37,684 bases of DNA. Source: an uncultured Verrucomicrobiota bacterium (lineage in GTDB: Bacteria > Verrucomicrobiota > Verrucomicrobiia > Opitutales > Seribacteraceae). Location: assembly GCA_902615835.1 (NCBI GenBank), contig CACMQL010000017.1, forward strand, positions 1 to 37,684, in the 5' to 3' direction. Each line of letters starts with the position of its first letter. Within the stretch, counting starts at the first letter, position 1. The position numbers were made by a program, and so were the translations under genes. Below are positions 1 through 8,941 of this stretch, one piece after another. The notes under the pieces were generated by a model. The model searched no databases, had not been told where the DNA came from, and saw nothing but the letters and a program-made list of their open reading frames with translations.

Positions 1-48
1 GCCATGAGGGAATCCATGAGAAAAATGGCAGAGGCATCCACAGTATGA
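1..48 (+). CDS. 3' end of an upstream gene (partial, unidentified)
   Basis: The reading frame starting at base 1 is open to a TGA at 46-48. That stop overlaps the rfbB ATG in an ATGA arrangement, a common sign of translational coupling. Only about 15 residues are visible (ending EASTV), so the product cannot be named. Given the two genes that follow, an envelope-sugar gene is a reasonable guess but no more. The fragment could also be chance, because the rfbB frame is open upstream too. Confidence 0.3.
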   Translation, partial: AMRESMRKMAEASTV

Positions 49-1097
49 AGAACATTCTTGTAACCGGTGGTCTCGGGTTCATTGGCTCGAATTTTATTCG
101 TTTGCTCCTTAACAGCGGAGAGTTTGATCAGGTTATTAATTATGACAAGCAAACCTACGCAGGGAATCCGGAAAATCTTCAGGATTTGGAAGACCGCAAA
201 TCATACCGGCTGATTCAAGCGGATATTTGTGACGGGTATTCCGTGCTTAAAGCGTTGGAAGGGTTCGAAGTTGATGCAGTTGTAAATTTTGCCGCCGAAA
301 GTCATGTTGACCGATCAATTGATGGTCCGGAGCCCTTCGTGCAAACCAATGTGGTGGGTACGCTTCGCTTACTGGAAGCGACCAAATCATATCTTTCTAA
401 AGTTGCCGGTGCTAAAAGGAAGTCCTTTCGCTTTCTGCATGTCTCCACGGATGAGGTTTATGGTTCACTTAAATCTGAGGACCCTGCTTTCCGGGAAACC
501 ACTCCCTACGCTCCCAATAGCCCCTATTCCGCGTCCAAGGCATCGGCTGATCATTTGGTTCGAGCTTATCATCACACTTTTGGACTGCCCGTGCTTACGA
601 CCAATTGCTCAAACAACTACGGACCCTATCAGTTTCCGGAAAAGTTGATTCCCTTGATGATCTTGAATGCCTGTGAAGGCAAAAGCCTTCCAATTTATGG
701 AAATGGATCAAACATTAGGGACTGGTTATATGTGGAAGATCATTGCACTGGGATTCTATCCGTACTTCAAAAAGGAAGGGTGGGGGAGACATACTGCATT
801 GGAGGGGCTTCGGAGAAGACCAATATGGAAGTCATTGATACTTTATGTGCTATTCTTGACCAACATCATCCCGAAGGGGCTCCCCACGACAAACTAAAAA
901 CTTTTGTAACTGACCGCCCGGGACATGACCACCGATATGCAATTGACTTTTCCAAGATTCAAAATGAGCTGAGCTGGCGGCCTTCCTATTCATTTGAAAA
1001 AGGAATTGAGCAAACGGTTGAGTGGTATCTCAGTCATCAAGAATGGTGTAGGAATATCACTTCCGGAAAATATCAAAGACAAAGGCTGGGTATTTGA
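45..1097 (+). CDS. rfbB: dTDP-glucose 4,6-dehydratase
   Basis: This cytosolic enzyme uses bound NAD+ to convert dTDP-glucose to dTDP-4-keto-6-deoxyglucose, the second step towards dTDP-rhamnose and related deoxysugars. The 350 residues match the usual length of this extended SDR enzyme. Visible features are the Rossmann loop GGLGFIGSN (residues 8-16), [11 protein letters not shown] (81-91), STDEVYG (134-140) and the catalytic YSASK (161-165). The start is the ATG overlapping the stop of the preceding frame, with a GAGG-like element about 10 nt upstream. Its stop overlaps the rfbA start by one base, so the two are probably co-translated. rfbC and rfbD are not in the window, so the final sugar cannot be told. 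Confidence 0.96.
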   Translation: MKNILVTGGLGFIGSNFIRLLLNSGEFDQVINYDKQTYAGNPENLQDLEDRKSYRLIQADICDGYSVLKALEGFEVDAVVNFAAESHVDRSIDGPEPFVQTNVVGTLRLLEATKSYLSKVAGAKRKSFRFLHVSTDEVYGSLKSEDPAFRETTPYAPNSPYSASKASADHLVRAYHHTFGLPVLTTNCSNNYGPYQFPEKLIPLMILNACEGKSLPIYGNGSNIRDWLYVEDHCTGILSVLQKGRVGETYCIGGASEKTNMEVIDTLCAILDQHHPEGAPHDKLKTFVTDRPGHDHRYAIDFSKIQNELSWRPSYSFEKGIEQTVEWYLSHQEWCRNITSGKYQRQRLGI

Positions 1098-1984
1098 TGA
1101 GCAAACGAAAAGGAATTGTACTGGCAGGCGGCTCAGGAACCCGCCTGTACCCATTAACCATGGCCGTAAGCAAGCAACTGATGCCGGTCTATGACAAACC
1201 GATGATTTACTACCCGATCTCCATTCTGATGCTTACGGGAATTCGTGAGATCTTAATCATTTCCACACCAAGGGATTTGCCTACATTCAAGAATTTGTTG
1301 GGTGATGGATCTAGATTTGGCGTTTCATTCTCGTATGAGGAACAACCAAATCCTGATGGTTTGGCTCAGGCTTTTTTGATCGGAGAAAGATTTCTTGGTA
1401 AAAGTTCATCCGCTTTAATTTTGGGAGACAATGTCTTTTATGGGCATGAATTGGAACAGACCCTTGACGATGCCAATGCAAAAATGGACGGAGCTACCAT
1501 CTTCGGCTACCATGTGTCAGATCCCGAGAATTATGGAGTGGTTGAGTTCGATCATTCCGGAAAAGCGGTTTCCCTGGAAGAAAAACCGGAAGTACCGAAA
1601 TCAAATTATGCCGTACCTGGTCTTTATTTTTACGACCAGCAAGTGTGCTCCATTGCCAAAGAATTAAAACCTTCCCCCCGGGGCGAACTTGAGATTACGG
1701 ATTTAAACCGGATTTACCTTGAAACCGGAAATCTTTCGGTTGAAGTAATGGGTAGAGGCACGGCTTGGTTGGACACCGGGAGCCATGAAACTCTCGCCTC
1801 CGCTACGGATTTTGTTAAAGTGATCGAACGACGACAGGGATTAAAAATCGCCTGCCTCGAAGAGATTGCGATCTACAAAAAATGGATGTCAATCGATGAA
1901 CTCGAAAAAGCGGTAGTTGCACACGGGTCTTCTTCCTACGGAAAATACCTTCAATCCACCCTTAGTAAGTCTCAGAAAATATAA
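1097..1984 (+). CDS. rfbA: Glucose-1-phosphate thymidylyltransferase
   Basis: RfbA makes dTDP-glucose from dTTP and glucose-1-phosphate, supplying the substrate of the rfbB product directly upstream. The N-terminus carries the nucleotidyltransferase signature [11 protein letters not shown] followed by [25 protein letters not shown], the EEKP segment and a WLDTG motif further along are typical of the family. About 295 residues is the normal length. I choose the ATG at 1097 over the in-frame TTG one codon earlier because it gives a TGATG junction with the rfbB stop. The order rfbB-rfbA without rfbC/rfbD nearby is common in scattered polysaccharide loci. Confidence 0.96.
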   Translation: MSKRKGIVLAGGSGTRLYPLTMAVSKQLMPVYDKPMIYYPISILMLTGIREILIISTPRDLPTFKNLLGDGSRFGVSFSYEEQPNPDGLAQAFLIGERFLGKSSSALILGDNVFYGHELEQTLDDANAKMDGATIFGYHVSDPENYGVVEFDHSGKAVSLEEKPEVPKSNYAVPGLYFYDQQVCSIAKELKPSPRGELEITDLNRIYLETGNLSVEVMGRGTAWLDTGSHETLASATDFVKVIERRQGLKIACLEEIAIYKKWMSIDELEKAVVAHGSSSYGKYLQSTLSKSQKI

Positions 1985-1988
1985 AACA

Positions 1989-2014
1989 CATCAACGCATC
2001 ATGATGCGTTGATG
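1989..2014. promoter_or_regulatory. Perfect 26-bp palindrome upstream of metK
   Basis: Two 13-base arms (CATCAACGCATCA and its exact reverse complement) abut with no spacer. The palindrome lies 4 bases after the rfbA stop and 43 bases before the metK start. A T-run does not follow, so it is a poor intrinsic terminator, and the absence of a spacer makes an RNA hairpin loop awkward. An operator for a dimeric repressor is the better reading. Its right arm contains TTGATG, which could overlap a -35 element. An ArsR-type regulator of the SAM/SAH cycle is conceivable but no such gene is in the window. Confidence 0.6.
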
Positions 2015-2057
2015 AATAAACTTGATTTTCGGTTGGATATTTGATGGAGTATACCCC

Positions 2058-3227
2058 ATGCCTGAGTCATTCATTTTTTCATCCGAATCCGTTGGAGAGG
2101 GTCATCCTGATAAAGTATCAGATTCCATATCTGACGCCATCCTGGATGCGTGTTTAGAACAGGATCCACATAGCCGTGTAGCCTGTGAAACTTTAGTCAA
2201 GAGTAACTGCGTCACCATTGCCGGGGAAATTACCACTTCATCCAAGTTTGATTACGAAGGGGTCGTTCGAGAGGCAATCCGTGAAATTGGATATATTAAT
2301 GACGATGACATTTTTCATGCTGATAAAGTTTTTGTAACCAATCAATTAACAGCACAGTCGCGAGATATCGGGCAGGGTGTTGATGCAAATGCCGCGGAAG
2401 GGAAGGGTACTGCTGAACAGGGAGCCGGAGACCAGGGAATCATGTTTGGTTACGCCTGCAACGAAACCGAAGAGTTGATGCCAGCTCCGGTGATGTTTGC
2501 CCATCGTATTTTACGCAAAATGGCGGATGTTCGAAAGAATACTTCGGAAGCACCCTGGCTCCGTCCGGATTGCAAGTCACAGGTTGCACTCAAGTACGAA
2601 CATGGAGAAATGGTGGGAATCGAAAATGTTGTGGTTTCGACTCAACATGCCGAAGCAGCCGACAATGAAACCATTCGATCCTTTATCATCGAGGAAATTA
2701 TCAAGCCCTCCCTCCCATCTAATCTCCTTTCAAGTGAAACTGAATATCTGATAAATCCTACGGGTCGATTTGTCGTAGGAGGGCCGGAAGGAGATTCCGG
2801 TCTGACCGGTCGCAAAATTATTGTGGATACCTACGGTGGTTGGGGGCGTCATGGTGGTGGTGCATTCTCCGGTAAAGATCCCAGTAAAGTCGATCGTTCG
2901 GCTGCCTACATGTGCCGATGGGTTGCTAAGAATGTGGTTGCGGCTGGGTTGGCCGATCGGGCTGAACTTCAGGTTGCCTATGCGATTGGACACCCTCATC
3001 CCACCAGTATCACCATCGATTGTTTTGGGACGGAAAAGGTGGAGGAAAGTAAAATCCAGGAGTCAGTTCACCATGTATTTAATTTCAAACCAGCCGAGAT
3101 TGTTTCTCAACTTGATCTTCTCCGCCCTATTTACAGATCAACAACCCATTATGGCCATTTCGGGAAAGTCGATTTGCCCTGGGAACAAACCAATAAAACC
3201 GAAGATCTCAAGGCCGCCATTTCATAA
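2058..3227 (+). CDS. metK: S-adenosylmethionine synthetase (methionine adenosyltransferase)
   Basis: MetK condenses ATP and methionine into SAM, the main methyl donor. The family signature [14 protein letters not shown] is at the N-terminus. [15 protein letters not shown], the phosphate loop [15 protein letters not shown] and GHPHPTSI follow in the expected order. Starting at the ATG at 2058 gives 389 residues, the usual size, with a GGAG Shine-Dalgarno about 8 nt upstream. An in-frame start 36 bases earlier would add residues that are not family-like. The gene is 42 bp from ahcY, so the two SAM-cycle enzymes probably share a transcript, possibly controlled by the palindrome at 1989-2014. Confidence 0.97.
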   Translation: MPESFIFSSESVGEGHPDKVSDSISDAILDACLEQDPHSRVACETLVKSNCVTIAGEITTSSKFDYEGVVREAIREIGYINDDDIFHADKVFVTNQLTAQSRDIGQGVDANAAEGKGTAEQGAGDQGIMFGYACNETEELMPAPVMFAHRILRKMADVRKNTSEAPWLRPDCKSQVALKYEHGEMVGIENVVVSTQHAEAADNETIRSFIIEEIIKPSLPSNLLSSETEYLINPTGRFVVGGPEGDSGLTGRKIIVDTYGGWGRHGGGAFSGKDPSKVDRSAAYMCRWVAKNVVAAGLADRAELQVAYAIGHPHPTSITIDCFGTEKVEESKIQESVHHVFNFKPAEIVSQLDLLRPIYRSTTHYGHFGKVDLPWEQTNKTEDLKAAIS

Positions 3228-3269
3228 TCTATTCTGATCTATTATATCATCCAATTCGTTATCTAAAGC

Positions 3270-4718
3270 ATGACCACTATGACACAAACACTCACTCCAA
3301 CCCTAGATTACAAAGTAGCTGACATCACACTTGCTGAGTTTGGCCGTAAAGAAATTTCCATCGCGGAACATGAAATGCCAGGCTTGATGGCAACCCGTGA
3401 GAAATACGGTCCCCTTAAACCTCTGGCTGGCGTCAAAATCATGGGTTCTCTGCACATGACGATACAGACAGCGGTGCTTATCGAAACGCTCGTTGACCTC
3501 GGAGCCGATGTTAGATGGTGTTCATGCAACATTTTTTCAACTCAAGATCACGCCGCTGCCGCCATTGCCGCCGCAGGGATCCCCGTTTTTGCCTGGAAAG
3601 GTGAAACCTTGGAAGACTATTGGGATTGCACTTGGAACGCTTTAACTTGGCCCGACGGATCAGGACCCGATCAAATTGTTGATGACGGTGGAGATGCCAC
3701 TCTATTAATTCATAAGGGTTACGAACTCGAAAATGGTAGTGATTGGGTTAACACTCCGTCTGAAAGCGAGGAAGAACAGGTCATCAAGGAGCTTCTTAAA
3801 AAAACACTTTCTGAAAAGCCTGGACATTGGGCCAAAGTCGCAGATGCAGTTGTGGGAGTATCCGAAGAGACTACCACCGGTGTTCACCGCCTGATTCAAA
3901 TGCAGGAACAAGGAAAACTCCTTTTTCAGGCAATCAATGTTAATGACTCTGTGACCAAGTCCAAATTTGACAACAATTATGGCTGCCGACATTCCTTAGT
4001 GGACGGTATTAAGCGCGCATTGGATGTGCTAATCTCCGGTAAGGTCGCCATGGTTTGCGGATATGGTGATGTCGGAAAAGGTTCAGCTGATTCATTGGCC
4101 AATGAAAAAGCCCGCGTAATGGTTTCCGAGATTGACCCCATTTGTGCTTTGCAAGCCTGCATGGCTGGGTATCAGGTCACTACCATCGAAGACGCCCTCG
4201 AAACTGCCGATATATTTGTTACCACAACTGGCAATAAAGATATCATTACGGCTGAGCACATCAGCAAAATGAAAGACCAGTCGATAGTTTGCAACATCGG
4301 GCATTTCGACAACGAGATCCAAGTCGTCGAGCTTGAAAATATGCCAGGTGTTACGAAAGAAATCATTAAAGACGACACCGTACCTGGCGGTCCAGTCAGT
4401 CGTTTTACTTTTCCTGATGGTAAAAGTATTTATTTACTTGCCGAAGGTCGCTTGATCAATCTTGGTTGTGCCACCGGTCATCCAAGTTTCGTCATGTCTA
4501 ACAGTTTCACAAACCAGACTATTGCTCAAATCGACATTCGAAATAATCTCGACCGCGAAATTGGTGTTTCTCGATTAAGCAAGGAACTCGACGAAGAGGT
4601 TGCCCGCTTACATTTAGACAAACTGGGTGCTAAATTAACCGAGTTGTCAACTGAACAAGCAGACTACATTGGGGTGCCCGTTAAGGGTCCCTATAAGCCT
4701 GAGCACTATCGTTACTAG
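3270..4718 (+). CDS. ahcY: Adenosylhomocysteinase (S-adenosylhomocysteine hydrolase)
   Basis: AhcY splits S-adenosylhomocysteine into adenosine and homocysteine, relieving product inhibition of methyltransferases that use the SAM made by MetK. The sequence shows the substrate-binding [12 protein letters not shown] region (59-70), [16 protein letters not shown] with the expected Lys230 and Asp234, the NAD-binding GYGDVGKG (264-271) and the conserved C-terminal end KPEHYRY. The 482 residues include the roughly 40-residue insert around 150-190 seen in the long bacterial/eukaryotic form. No clear Shine-Dalgarno precedes the ATG. A second in-frame ATG lies three codons on. A terminator follows at 4741-4773. 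Confidence 0.97.
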   Translation: MTTMTQTLTPTLDYKVADITLAEFGRKEISIAEHEMPGLMATREKYGPLKPLAGVKIMGSLHMTIQTAVLIETLVDLGADVRWCSCNIFSTQDHAAAAIAAAGIPVFAWKGETLEDYWDCTWNALTWPDGSGPDQIVDDGGDATLLIHKGYELENGSDWVNTPSESEEEQVIKELLKKTLSEKPGHWAKVADAVVGVSEETTTGVHRLIQMQEQGKLLFQAINVNDSVTKSKFDNNYGCRHSLVDGIKRALDVLISGKVAMVCGYGDVGKGSADSLANEKARVMVSEIDPICALQACMAGYQVTTIEDALETADIFVTTTGNKDIITAEHISKMKDQSIVCNIGHFDNEIQVVELENMPGVTKEIIKDDTVPGGPVSRFTFPDGKSIYLLAEGRLINLGCATGHPSFVMSNSFTNQTIAQIDIRNNLDREIGVSRLSKELDEEVARLHLDKLGAKLTELSTEQADYIGVPVKGPYKPEHYRY

Positions 4719-4740
4719 GCTTACCCGATCCTCTTAAACA

Positions 4741-4773
4741 AGGGCAGCCCCATCAGGGACTGCCCTTTTTTTT
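4741..4773 (+). terminator. Rho-independent terminator after ahcY
   Basis: A hairpin pairs AGGGCAG (4741-4747) with CTGCCCT (4760-4766). After one mismatch, a further CCC/GGG pairs, closing on a 4-base ATCA loop. Eight T residues follow the stem directly. It sits 22 bases after the ahcY stop and ends the metK-ahcY unit before obgE. Confidence 0.92.
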
Positions 4774-4816
4774 GAGTCATTGACCAGGTGCAATCTAAAC
4801 AATATGGATAAAACCC

Positions 4817-5806
4817 ATGTTTTTCGACGAAACCAGAGTCTTTCTAAAGGCGGGAAATGGGGGAGATGGTTGTATGTCCTTTCTGCGGCAGAAGTATATG
4901 CCCAACGGAGGTCCAAATGGTGGAAATGGGGGTAAAGGGGGAGATCTTATTCTACAGGCAGATGAAAATGTGGCTGATCTGCGGAATTACCATTTTAAGA
5001 AACACTGGAAAGCCAGGAATGGGGAACCGGGTCGGGGTAGCGATCAAAACGGAAAAGGTGGAGATCCATGTATTCTAAAAGTGCCCATGGGAACGGAGAT
5101 ACGGGAAATTGATACGGGAGATTTGATTTGTGAACTACTCGAGCACGAACAGGAAGTTCTTCTGCTGGAAGGAGGGAAAGGAGGGCGGGGTAATGCCACA
5201 TTTAAAAGTTCAATCAACCAGACACCCAGACAATTTACGGAAGGGAAGATGGGAATGGAAGGGGAGTATAAATTTACCCTTAAAACCATAGCTGATATTG
5301 GATTGGTAGGCTTTCCCAACGCAGGTAAATCAACCCTTCTCAATGTAATGTCGAATGCCACTCCCAAAATTGATTCTTACCCCTTCACCACGCTTGTGCC
5401 AACGGTAGGGGTGATTGATTATCCCGAGGATTTTAGAACCCTGACCATGGCCGATGTTCCGGGACTTATTGAAGGGGCGGCTGAGAACCGGGGATTGGGC
5501 CATCGTTTTTTACGTCATGTGGAGAGATGTAAACTGCTCTTATTTCTGCTGGATCTTGCCGCCATCGATGGGCGCAATCCATGTGATGACTTCCATCACT
5601 TGCGAAAGGAATTAATTGAATATGATATAAAACTGGGAGAAAAACCATTGGTGGTGGTTGGTAACAAAATGGACGAAGATAACGCGACTCAGTATGTTAA
5701 TGAGTTCGGTCAGCGATTTCCAGATATCGAACTCCATACCATATCCGCTCTTCTCGGAGACGGATTACCGCATTTAAAAAAGAAACTTCTGGAAAGTTTA
5801 AGCTAA
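4817..5806 (+). CDS. obgE: Obg-family ribosome-associated GTPase
   Basis: Obg GTPases bind the large ribosomal subunit and act in ribosome assembly and stress control. The N-terminal glycine-rich Obg fold (about 1-158) shows GGPNGGNGGKGGD. The G domain follows: P-loop GFPNAGKST (165-173), TT switch I (191-192), DVPG (213-216), NKMD (283-286) and a SALLGDG G5 region near 310. The 329 residues correspond to the Obg fold plus G domain. No extra C-terminal OCT domain is present. The gene starts a new unit after the terminator. Two small ORFs follow on the same strand. Confidence 0.96.
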   Translation: MFFDETRVFLKAGNGGDGCMSFLRQKYMPNGGPNGGNGGKGGDLILQADENVADLRNYHFKKHWKARNGEPGRGSDQNGKGGDPCILKVPMGTEIREIDTGDLICELLEHEQEVLLLEGGKGGRGNATFKSSINQTPRQFTEGKMGMEGEYKFTLKTIADIGLVGFPNAGKSTLLNVMSNATPKIDSYPFTTLVPTVGVIDYPEDFRTLTMADVPGLIEGAAENRGLGHRFLRHVERCKLLLFLLDLAAIDGRNPCDDFHHLRKELIEYDIKLGEKPLVVVGNKMDEDNATQYVNEFGQRFPDIELHTISALLGDGLPHLKKKLLESLS

Positions 5807-5876
5807 AAAATTTCCTCATACGATTTCCCAAAGTTTTTTTGCTTGTTTTACACAAACGCTTGTGCAAAAAAGAGGA

Positions 5877-6098
5877 ATGGGAAAACAAAATGGGGTGAGT
5901 AAAACTAAATTCAAAATTTCGGGTGAACGGGTGGGGAGTCGCCTTCTTCAGGGTGTGGAAGGAAGGATCAGATCTTCCCGCTCGATCCCTTCTCAAAAGC
6001 AGGAGAGAATTGACTTGATTCTTAAGGAACTGGAGTCTTCATCCAAAAGGATGGAACAGATTCTCGGAGTGTTCAACCGAATCAATCGAGGGATGTGA
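5877..6098 (+). CDS. Small basic hypothetical protein (about 73 aa)
   Basis: I do not recognise a family. The product is Lys/Arg/Ser-rich, and its C-terminal third (ERIDLILKELESS onwards, to FNRINRGM) reads as an amphipathic helix. The ATG at 5877 has AGAGG only one base upstream. A GTG at 5862 in the same frame is the alternative start, so the N-terminus is uncertain. It lies 70 bp after obgE on the same strand, and its stop overlaps the next small ORF in a GTGA arrangement. That overlap is the main sign that both are translated. No signal peptide or membrane segment is seen. Confidence 0.55.
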   Translation: MGKQNGVSKTKFKISGERVGSRLLQGVEGRIRSSRSIPSQKQERIDLILKELESSSKRMEQILGVFNRINRGM

Positions 6099-6259
6099 CG
6101 GAGAAGCTAAAAAAAACTCTCGCCAAGGTTGCCTCCCTGATGGGGAGGAAGGGTGGAAAATCCGGAAAAGGGCAGTCTAAAGTACGGGGGAATGCCTCCT
6201 ATTACCGTGATATGCAAAGAAAGTCAGTGCAGTCACGGTTGGACAAGGCAAAAAAGTAG
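6095..6259 (+). CDS. Very small lysine-rich hypothetical protein (54 aa)
   Basis: A GTG at 6095 overlaps the preceding TGA (GTGA) and opens a 54-codon frame ending at TAG 6257-6259. The product is strongly basic (MTEKLKKTLAKVASLMGRK at the start, SRLDKAKK at the end). A Gly/Lys/Ser-rich middle and a SYYRDMQRKS segment lie between. Such composition fits a nucleic-acid- or ribosome-associated peptide, but that is inference from charge alone. It fills the gap between the previous small gene and the convergent yaaA. No family is recognised. Confidence 0.45.
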   Translation: MTEKLKKTLAKVASLMGRKGGKSGKGQSKVRGNASYYRDMQRKSVQSRLDKAKK

Positions 6260-6293
6260 CCAAATCTCCTAAGCGGAATGGAAGTCAATTTTC

Positions 6294-7079
6294 TTAGGCG
6301 GCTTCCCTGTGCTTTTCAGAACGGGTAAAAATGGGAGTTCTGGAGGTGGAATCACCCTTGGAATATTGGTATCCGTACGCTTTAAAGATGGAAAGTTCTT
6401 CTGCACTCTCCACCCGATTGGTAACCAAAAAATGGGCCATGTAACCTCTTGCTTTTTTGGCATAAAAGCTTATCACTTTATATTTGCCATTTTTTTCATC
6501 AAGAAAGGATGGGGAAATAATTTCCCCTTCGATTTTGGAACTCTTGGCCGCTTTAAAATACTCCTGGGAAGCCAGGTTAATCACCAGGCCCGATTTATCT
6601 TTCTGGAGATCCCGGTTGATTGCACTGGCTAGCCTGTCACCCCAGAAAGCATATAAATCCTTGCCTTCGGGATTACCATAAACGGTCCCCATTTCCAGCC
6701 GATGGGGTTGAATTAGATCCAATGGTTTTAAGAGACCATATAAGCCGGAAAGGACTCGGAGTCTCTTCTGGGCATATGTGAAATCAGATTTGGTAAAGTC
6801 CCATGCCCGTAAGCCTTCATAAACATCGCCCTTAAAAGCGAGGACTGCCTGTTTGGCATTCTCTTGATCATGCTTGAGAGCCCATTTTTGAAAACGCTCC
6901 TTATTTAGATCCGCGAGTTTTGGACTGATGCTCATCAGTTTACCCACTTCATCAGAACTAAGCTTGGAAAGTCCCTTGATTAGATCTTTTGAAAACTCGA
7001 GAAATTCTGGCTGCGTACAGACTCTGGTTTTAGCAAGGGATTCAAAGTCTAAAGTTTTAGCGGGGGAAAGAAGTATCAT
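6294..7079 (-). CDS. yaaA: YaaA/UPF0246 (DUF328) family protein, peroxide-stress type
   Basis: The N-terminus MILLSPAKTLDF and the C-terminal run ARGYMAHFLVTNRV, then FKAYGYQYS, are hallmarks of the YaaA family. In E. coli YaaA limits intracellular free iron during hydrogen peroxide stress, and a DNA-binding role has also been reported for the fold. The 261 residues are close to the usual 255-260. The gene lies opposite to its neighbours, converging on the two small ORFs and diverging from the secreted protein at 7190 across a 110-bp AT-rich gap that must hold both promoters. No frameshift or missing core segment is seen. Confidence 0.92.
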   Translation of the reverse strand: MILLSPAKTLDFESLAKTRVCTQPEFLEFSKDLIKGLSKLSSDEVGKLMSISPKLADLNKERFQKWALKHDQENAKQAVLAFKGDVYEGLRAWDFTKSDFTYAQKRLRVLSGLYGLLKPLDLIQPHRLEMGTVYGNPEGKDLYAFWGDRLASAINRDLQKDKSGLVINLASQEYFKAAKSSKIEGEIISPSFLDEKNGKYKVISFYAKKARGYMAHFLVTNRVESAEELSIFKAYGYQYSKGDSTSRTPIFTRSEKHREAA

Positions 7080-7189
7080 TTTTTAAAATTTATTAGTTCC
7101 TGGATTGAATTCAAGATGAGAAAAAGTAAAAAAATTTGAAATATGTAAATAACAGAGGTATGTAAATACACCAAAACAATATTATTGCC

Positions 7190-7864
7190 ATGAAAAACTT
7201 ACTTTTTATCCTTATCTTATCCTCTGTTTCATCTTCATTCTTATATTGTCAAGAAGTTTATGGAGAACGCTTATCCCCTTACATCGATGGAAGAGGTGCC
7301 GACCTTTACAACGAAGCAAATAATACGGCGGTCAACCCAAGTTTACTCTCGAAATCTGATCTCAGGGTAGCCGAGAAACACGCGTTGAGAAGAAAGATCA
7401 TGCTCATGGCTGAGGCAAATCGGCGTTTACACTTTGATATTATTGAAACCCGCAACAATGCCCGCAAAGCGTATCGTACCCAAAGCCATGAAAATATGAT
7501 TGCCGATGCCTGGCATAACAGTCCGACTGGCAGAAGGGATGGTCGTACTTGGAGTGATTTGTATGATGATGAAAGAAATGAATTTAGGATGCGTTACATA
7601 AACTTTTACAATCAGAAAAAAAATACACCACCTGTGATCCCGGTGACATCCACATTTTATGTCTCCGAGGAAGAGTTTTCATCTGCATGGGAGAAAAATC
7701 CCGTTAGCAAAAGGGACGGTCGTAGGTGGGACGAGATACCGGAAGGTAGTGAAAAAGAGAAATTTCGCGAAAAATACCGTAATTTCAAAGAAGCCAATGA
7801 TGGTTGGTTGAATTCCGATGGTAATCCATTGCACGATTCCAATTCTTTTGCCGGTGGGATTTAA
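7190..7864 (+). CDS. Secreted protein with two RDGR repeats, function unknown
   Basis: I recognise no named family. Residues 1-20 are a signal peptide (hydrophobic FILILSSVSSSFLYC). The Cys at 20 could alternatively be a lipidation site, but the preceding residues fit a lipobox poorly. The mature part is charged and probably helical. Two related units lie at about 108-140 and 167-200. Each starts with Trp, carries RDGR-x-W (116-121 and 175-180), then an acidic stretch and FR-x-(R/K)-Y-x-NF. A His/Arg-rich helix (60-95) precedes them. The gene stands alone between divergent yaaA and a convergent TerB-like gene 19 bp downstream. Confidence 0.75.
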   Translation: MKNLLFILILSSVSSSFLYCQEVYGERLSPYIDGRGADLYNEANNTAVNPSLLSKSDLRVAEKHALRRKIMLMAEANRRLHFDIIETRNNARKAYRTQSHENMIADAWHNSPTGRRDGRTWSDLYDDERNEFRMRYINFYNQKKNTPPVIPVTSTFYVSEEEFSSAWEKNPVSKRDGRRWDEIPEGSEKEKFREKYRNFKEANDGWLNSDGNPLHDSNSFAGGI

Positions 7865-7883
7865 CCCAACCAAACTATCAGTA

Positions 7884-8867
7884 CTAAACGCTGAAAGTGG
7901 TTTTAAGATTAATATTGCCCATTACCTCTACCCATAATTTTTCTTTAATTTCCAAATACAAGGCAGCGGTCCTTAAATATTCGCACTCTTTGGTCGACAT
8001 TTCTCTGTCCAGAAGAATCAATTTAGAAAGGGTTACAAAAATTTGGTTTCTTTCTTCCTGGGTAGTGGCATCCGCCATGGAAAAACATAACTGACTAAGC
8101 TGGAGTTCCGAAACTTGTAAATTACTGGCGATCTTAAGAATGCAATGAGCGACCTGATCGGAAAGCAAGGCATGTTCTTTAATGGTCTTAATGATGAATT
8201 CTCTCTCAACCAGATCGAGATGATCATCTTCCTTGGCAAACCAGCAGAGCACTGCCGCGTAGAGACAAATCTTTTGTAATTCTGGTTTCGAGTGAGGAAG
8301 TTCCAATTGTTCTTTCAGGACCGCTTTACGGAAGAGAAAATAGATCGGATTATCAAAAAATTCGTGAATGAATTTTTCCCGGCCTCCTTTATCCGGATCC
8401 CAGGATTTTTGTTGCCGGATGGAATTTTTAAAGAGAAAAAATTTAAGTTTTTTGAGAAATGAACCCACATTGGTGGCAAGGTCATTTTCAAGTTCCGCAC
8501 TAAAACTTTGCTCTTCCTGCGTAATTTCACCGTCCGCCTTGATCACTTTGAGCAGTGCCTCAATGGCTAACTTGGCGTGTCCTTTGTGAAAGACTTTTTC
8601 CAGAAAGTCGTTAATGATCGATTTTTGTTCAGGAGGAGAAATTGGATAAGCCAAATAAATTTTTAATTTTCTCCAGTCCTCAAAACTGATGTACGGGAGC
8701 TGCAGAACAATTGCCTTGAGACAATTCATCTCTTCCTCGTTAAGATCACCATCCACCCACGCAGCAGCGGCTAATGTTTTACCCAAGGAAACATTAAAGG
8801 CGGGATAAAAATCTTTTCGGGTTACATTTCCCATGAATTTTATTAATCTGCGTTCCTTTTCTTGCAA
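7884..8867 (-). CDS. TerB-like domain protein (two lobes)
   Basis: The protein is all-helical in character and contains four TerB-type acidic turns: WVDGDLNEEE (37-46), ADGEITQEE (111-119), KEDDHLDLVER (212-222) and LDREMSTKE (286-294). TerB-family domains carry this D-G-x-(I/L)-x-x-x-E pattern, are implicated in metal binding and stress responses, and often occur as stand-alone cytosolic proteins. Here two lobes (about 20-130 and 175-327) flank a basic linker. No signal peptide or membrane helix is seen. The upstream-most start is a TTG, while an ATG twelve codons in (8834) gives MGNVTRKDF. Neither has a convincing ribosome-binding site. The specific role is unknown. Confidence 0.65.
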   Translation of the reverse strand: MQEKERRLIKFMGNVTRKDFYPAFNVSLGKTLAAAAWVDGDLNEEEMNCLKAIVLQLPYISFEDWRKLKIYLAYPISPPEQKSIINDFLEKVFHKGHAKLAIEALLKVIKADGEITQEEQSFSAELENDLATNVGSFLKKLKFFLFKNSIRQQKSWDPDKGGREKFIHEFFDNPIYFLFRKAVLKEQLELPHSKPELQKICLYAAVLCWFAKEDDHLDLVEREFIIKTIKEHALLSDQVAHCILKIASNLQVSELQLSQLCFSMADATTQEERNQIFVTLSKLILLDREMSTKECEYLRTAALYLEIKEKLWVEVMGNINLKTTFSV

Positions 8868-8941
8868 GTAAAGATAATAAAATTGTGGATCGATTATTAA
8901 AACTAATATGATTTTTCAAAATATTTTAATGACCAGTTAAA

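Noticed and set aside
1985-2057. SAM or SAH riboswitch before metK
   Set aside because: The gap is only 73 bases and is dominated by one spacer-free palindrome. No multi-stem SAM or SAH aptamer layout could be drawn.
5810-5876. Terminator after obgE
   Set aside because: CACAA-ACGC-TTGTG gives only a 5-bp stem, and an A-run rather than a T-run follows on the coding strand. It is not a convincing terminator.
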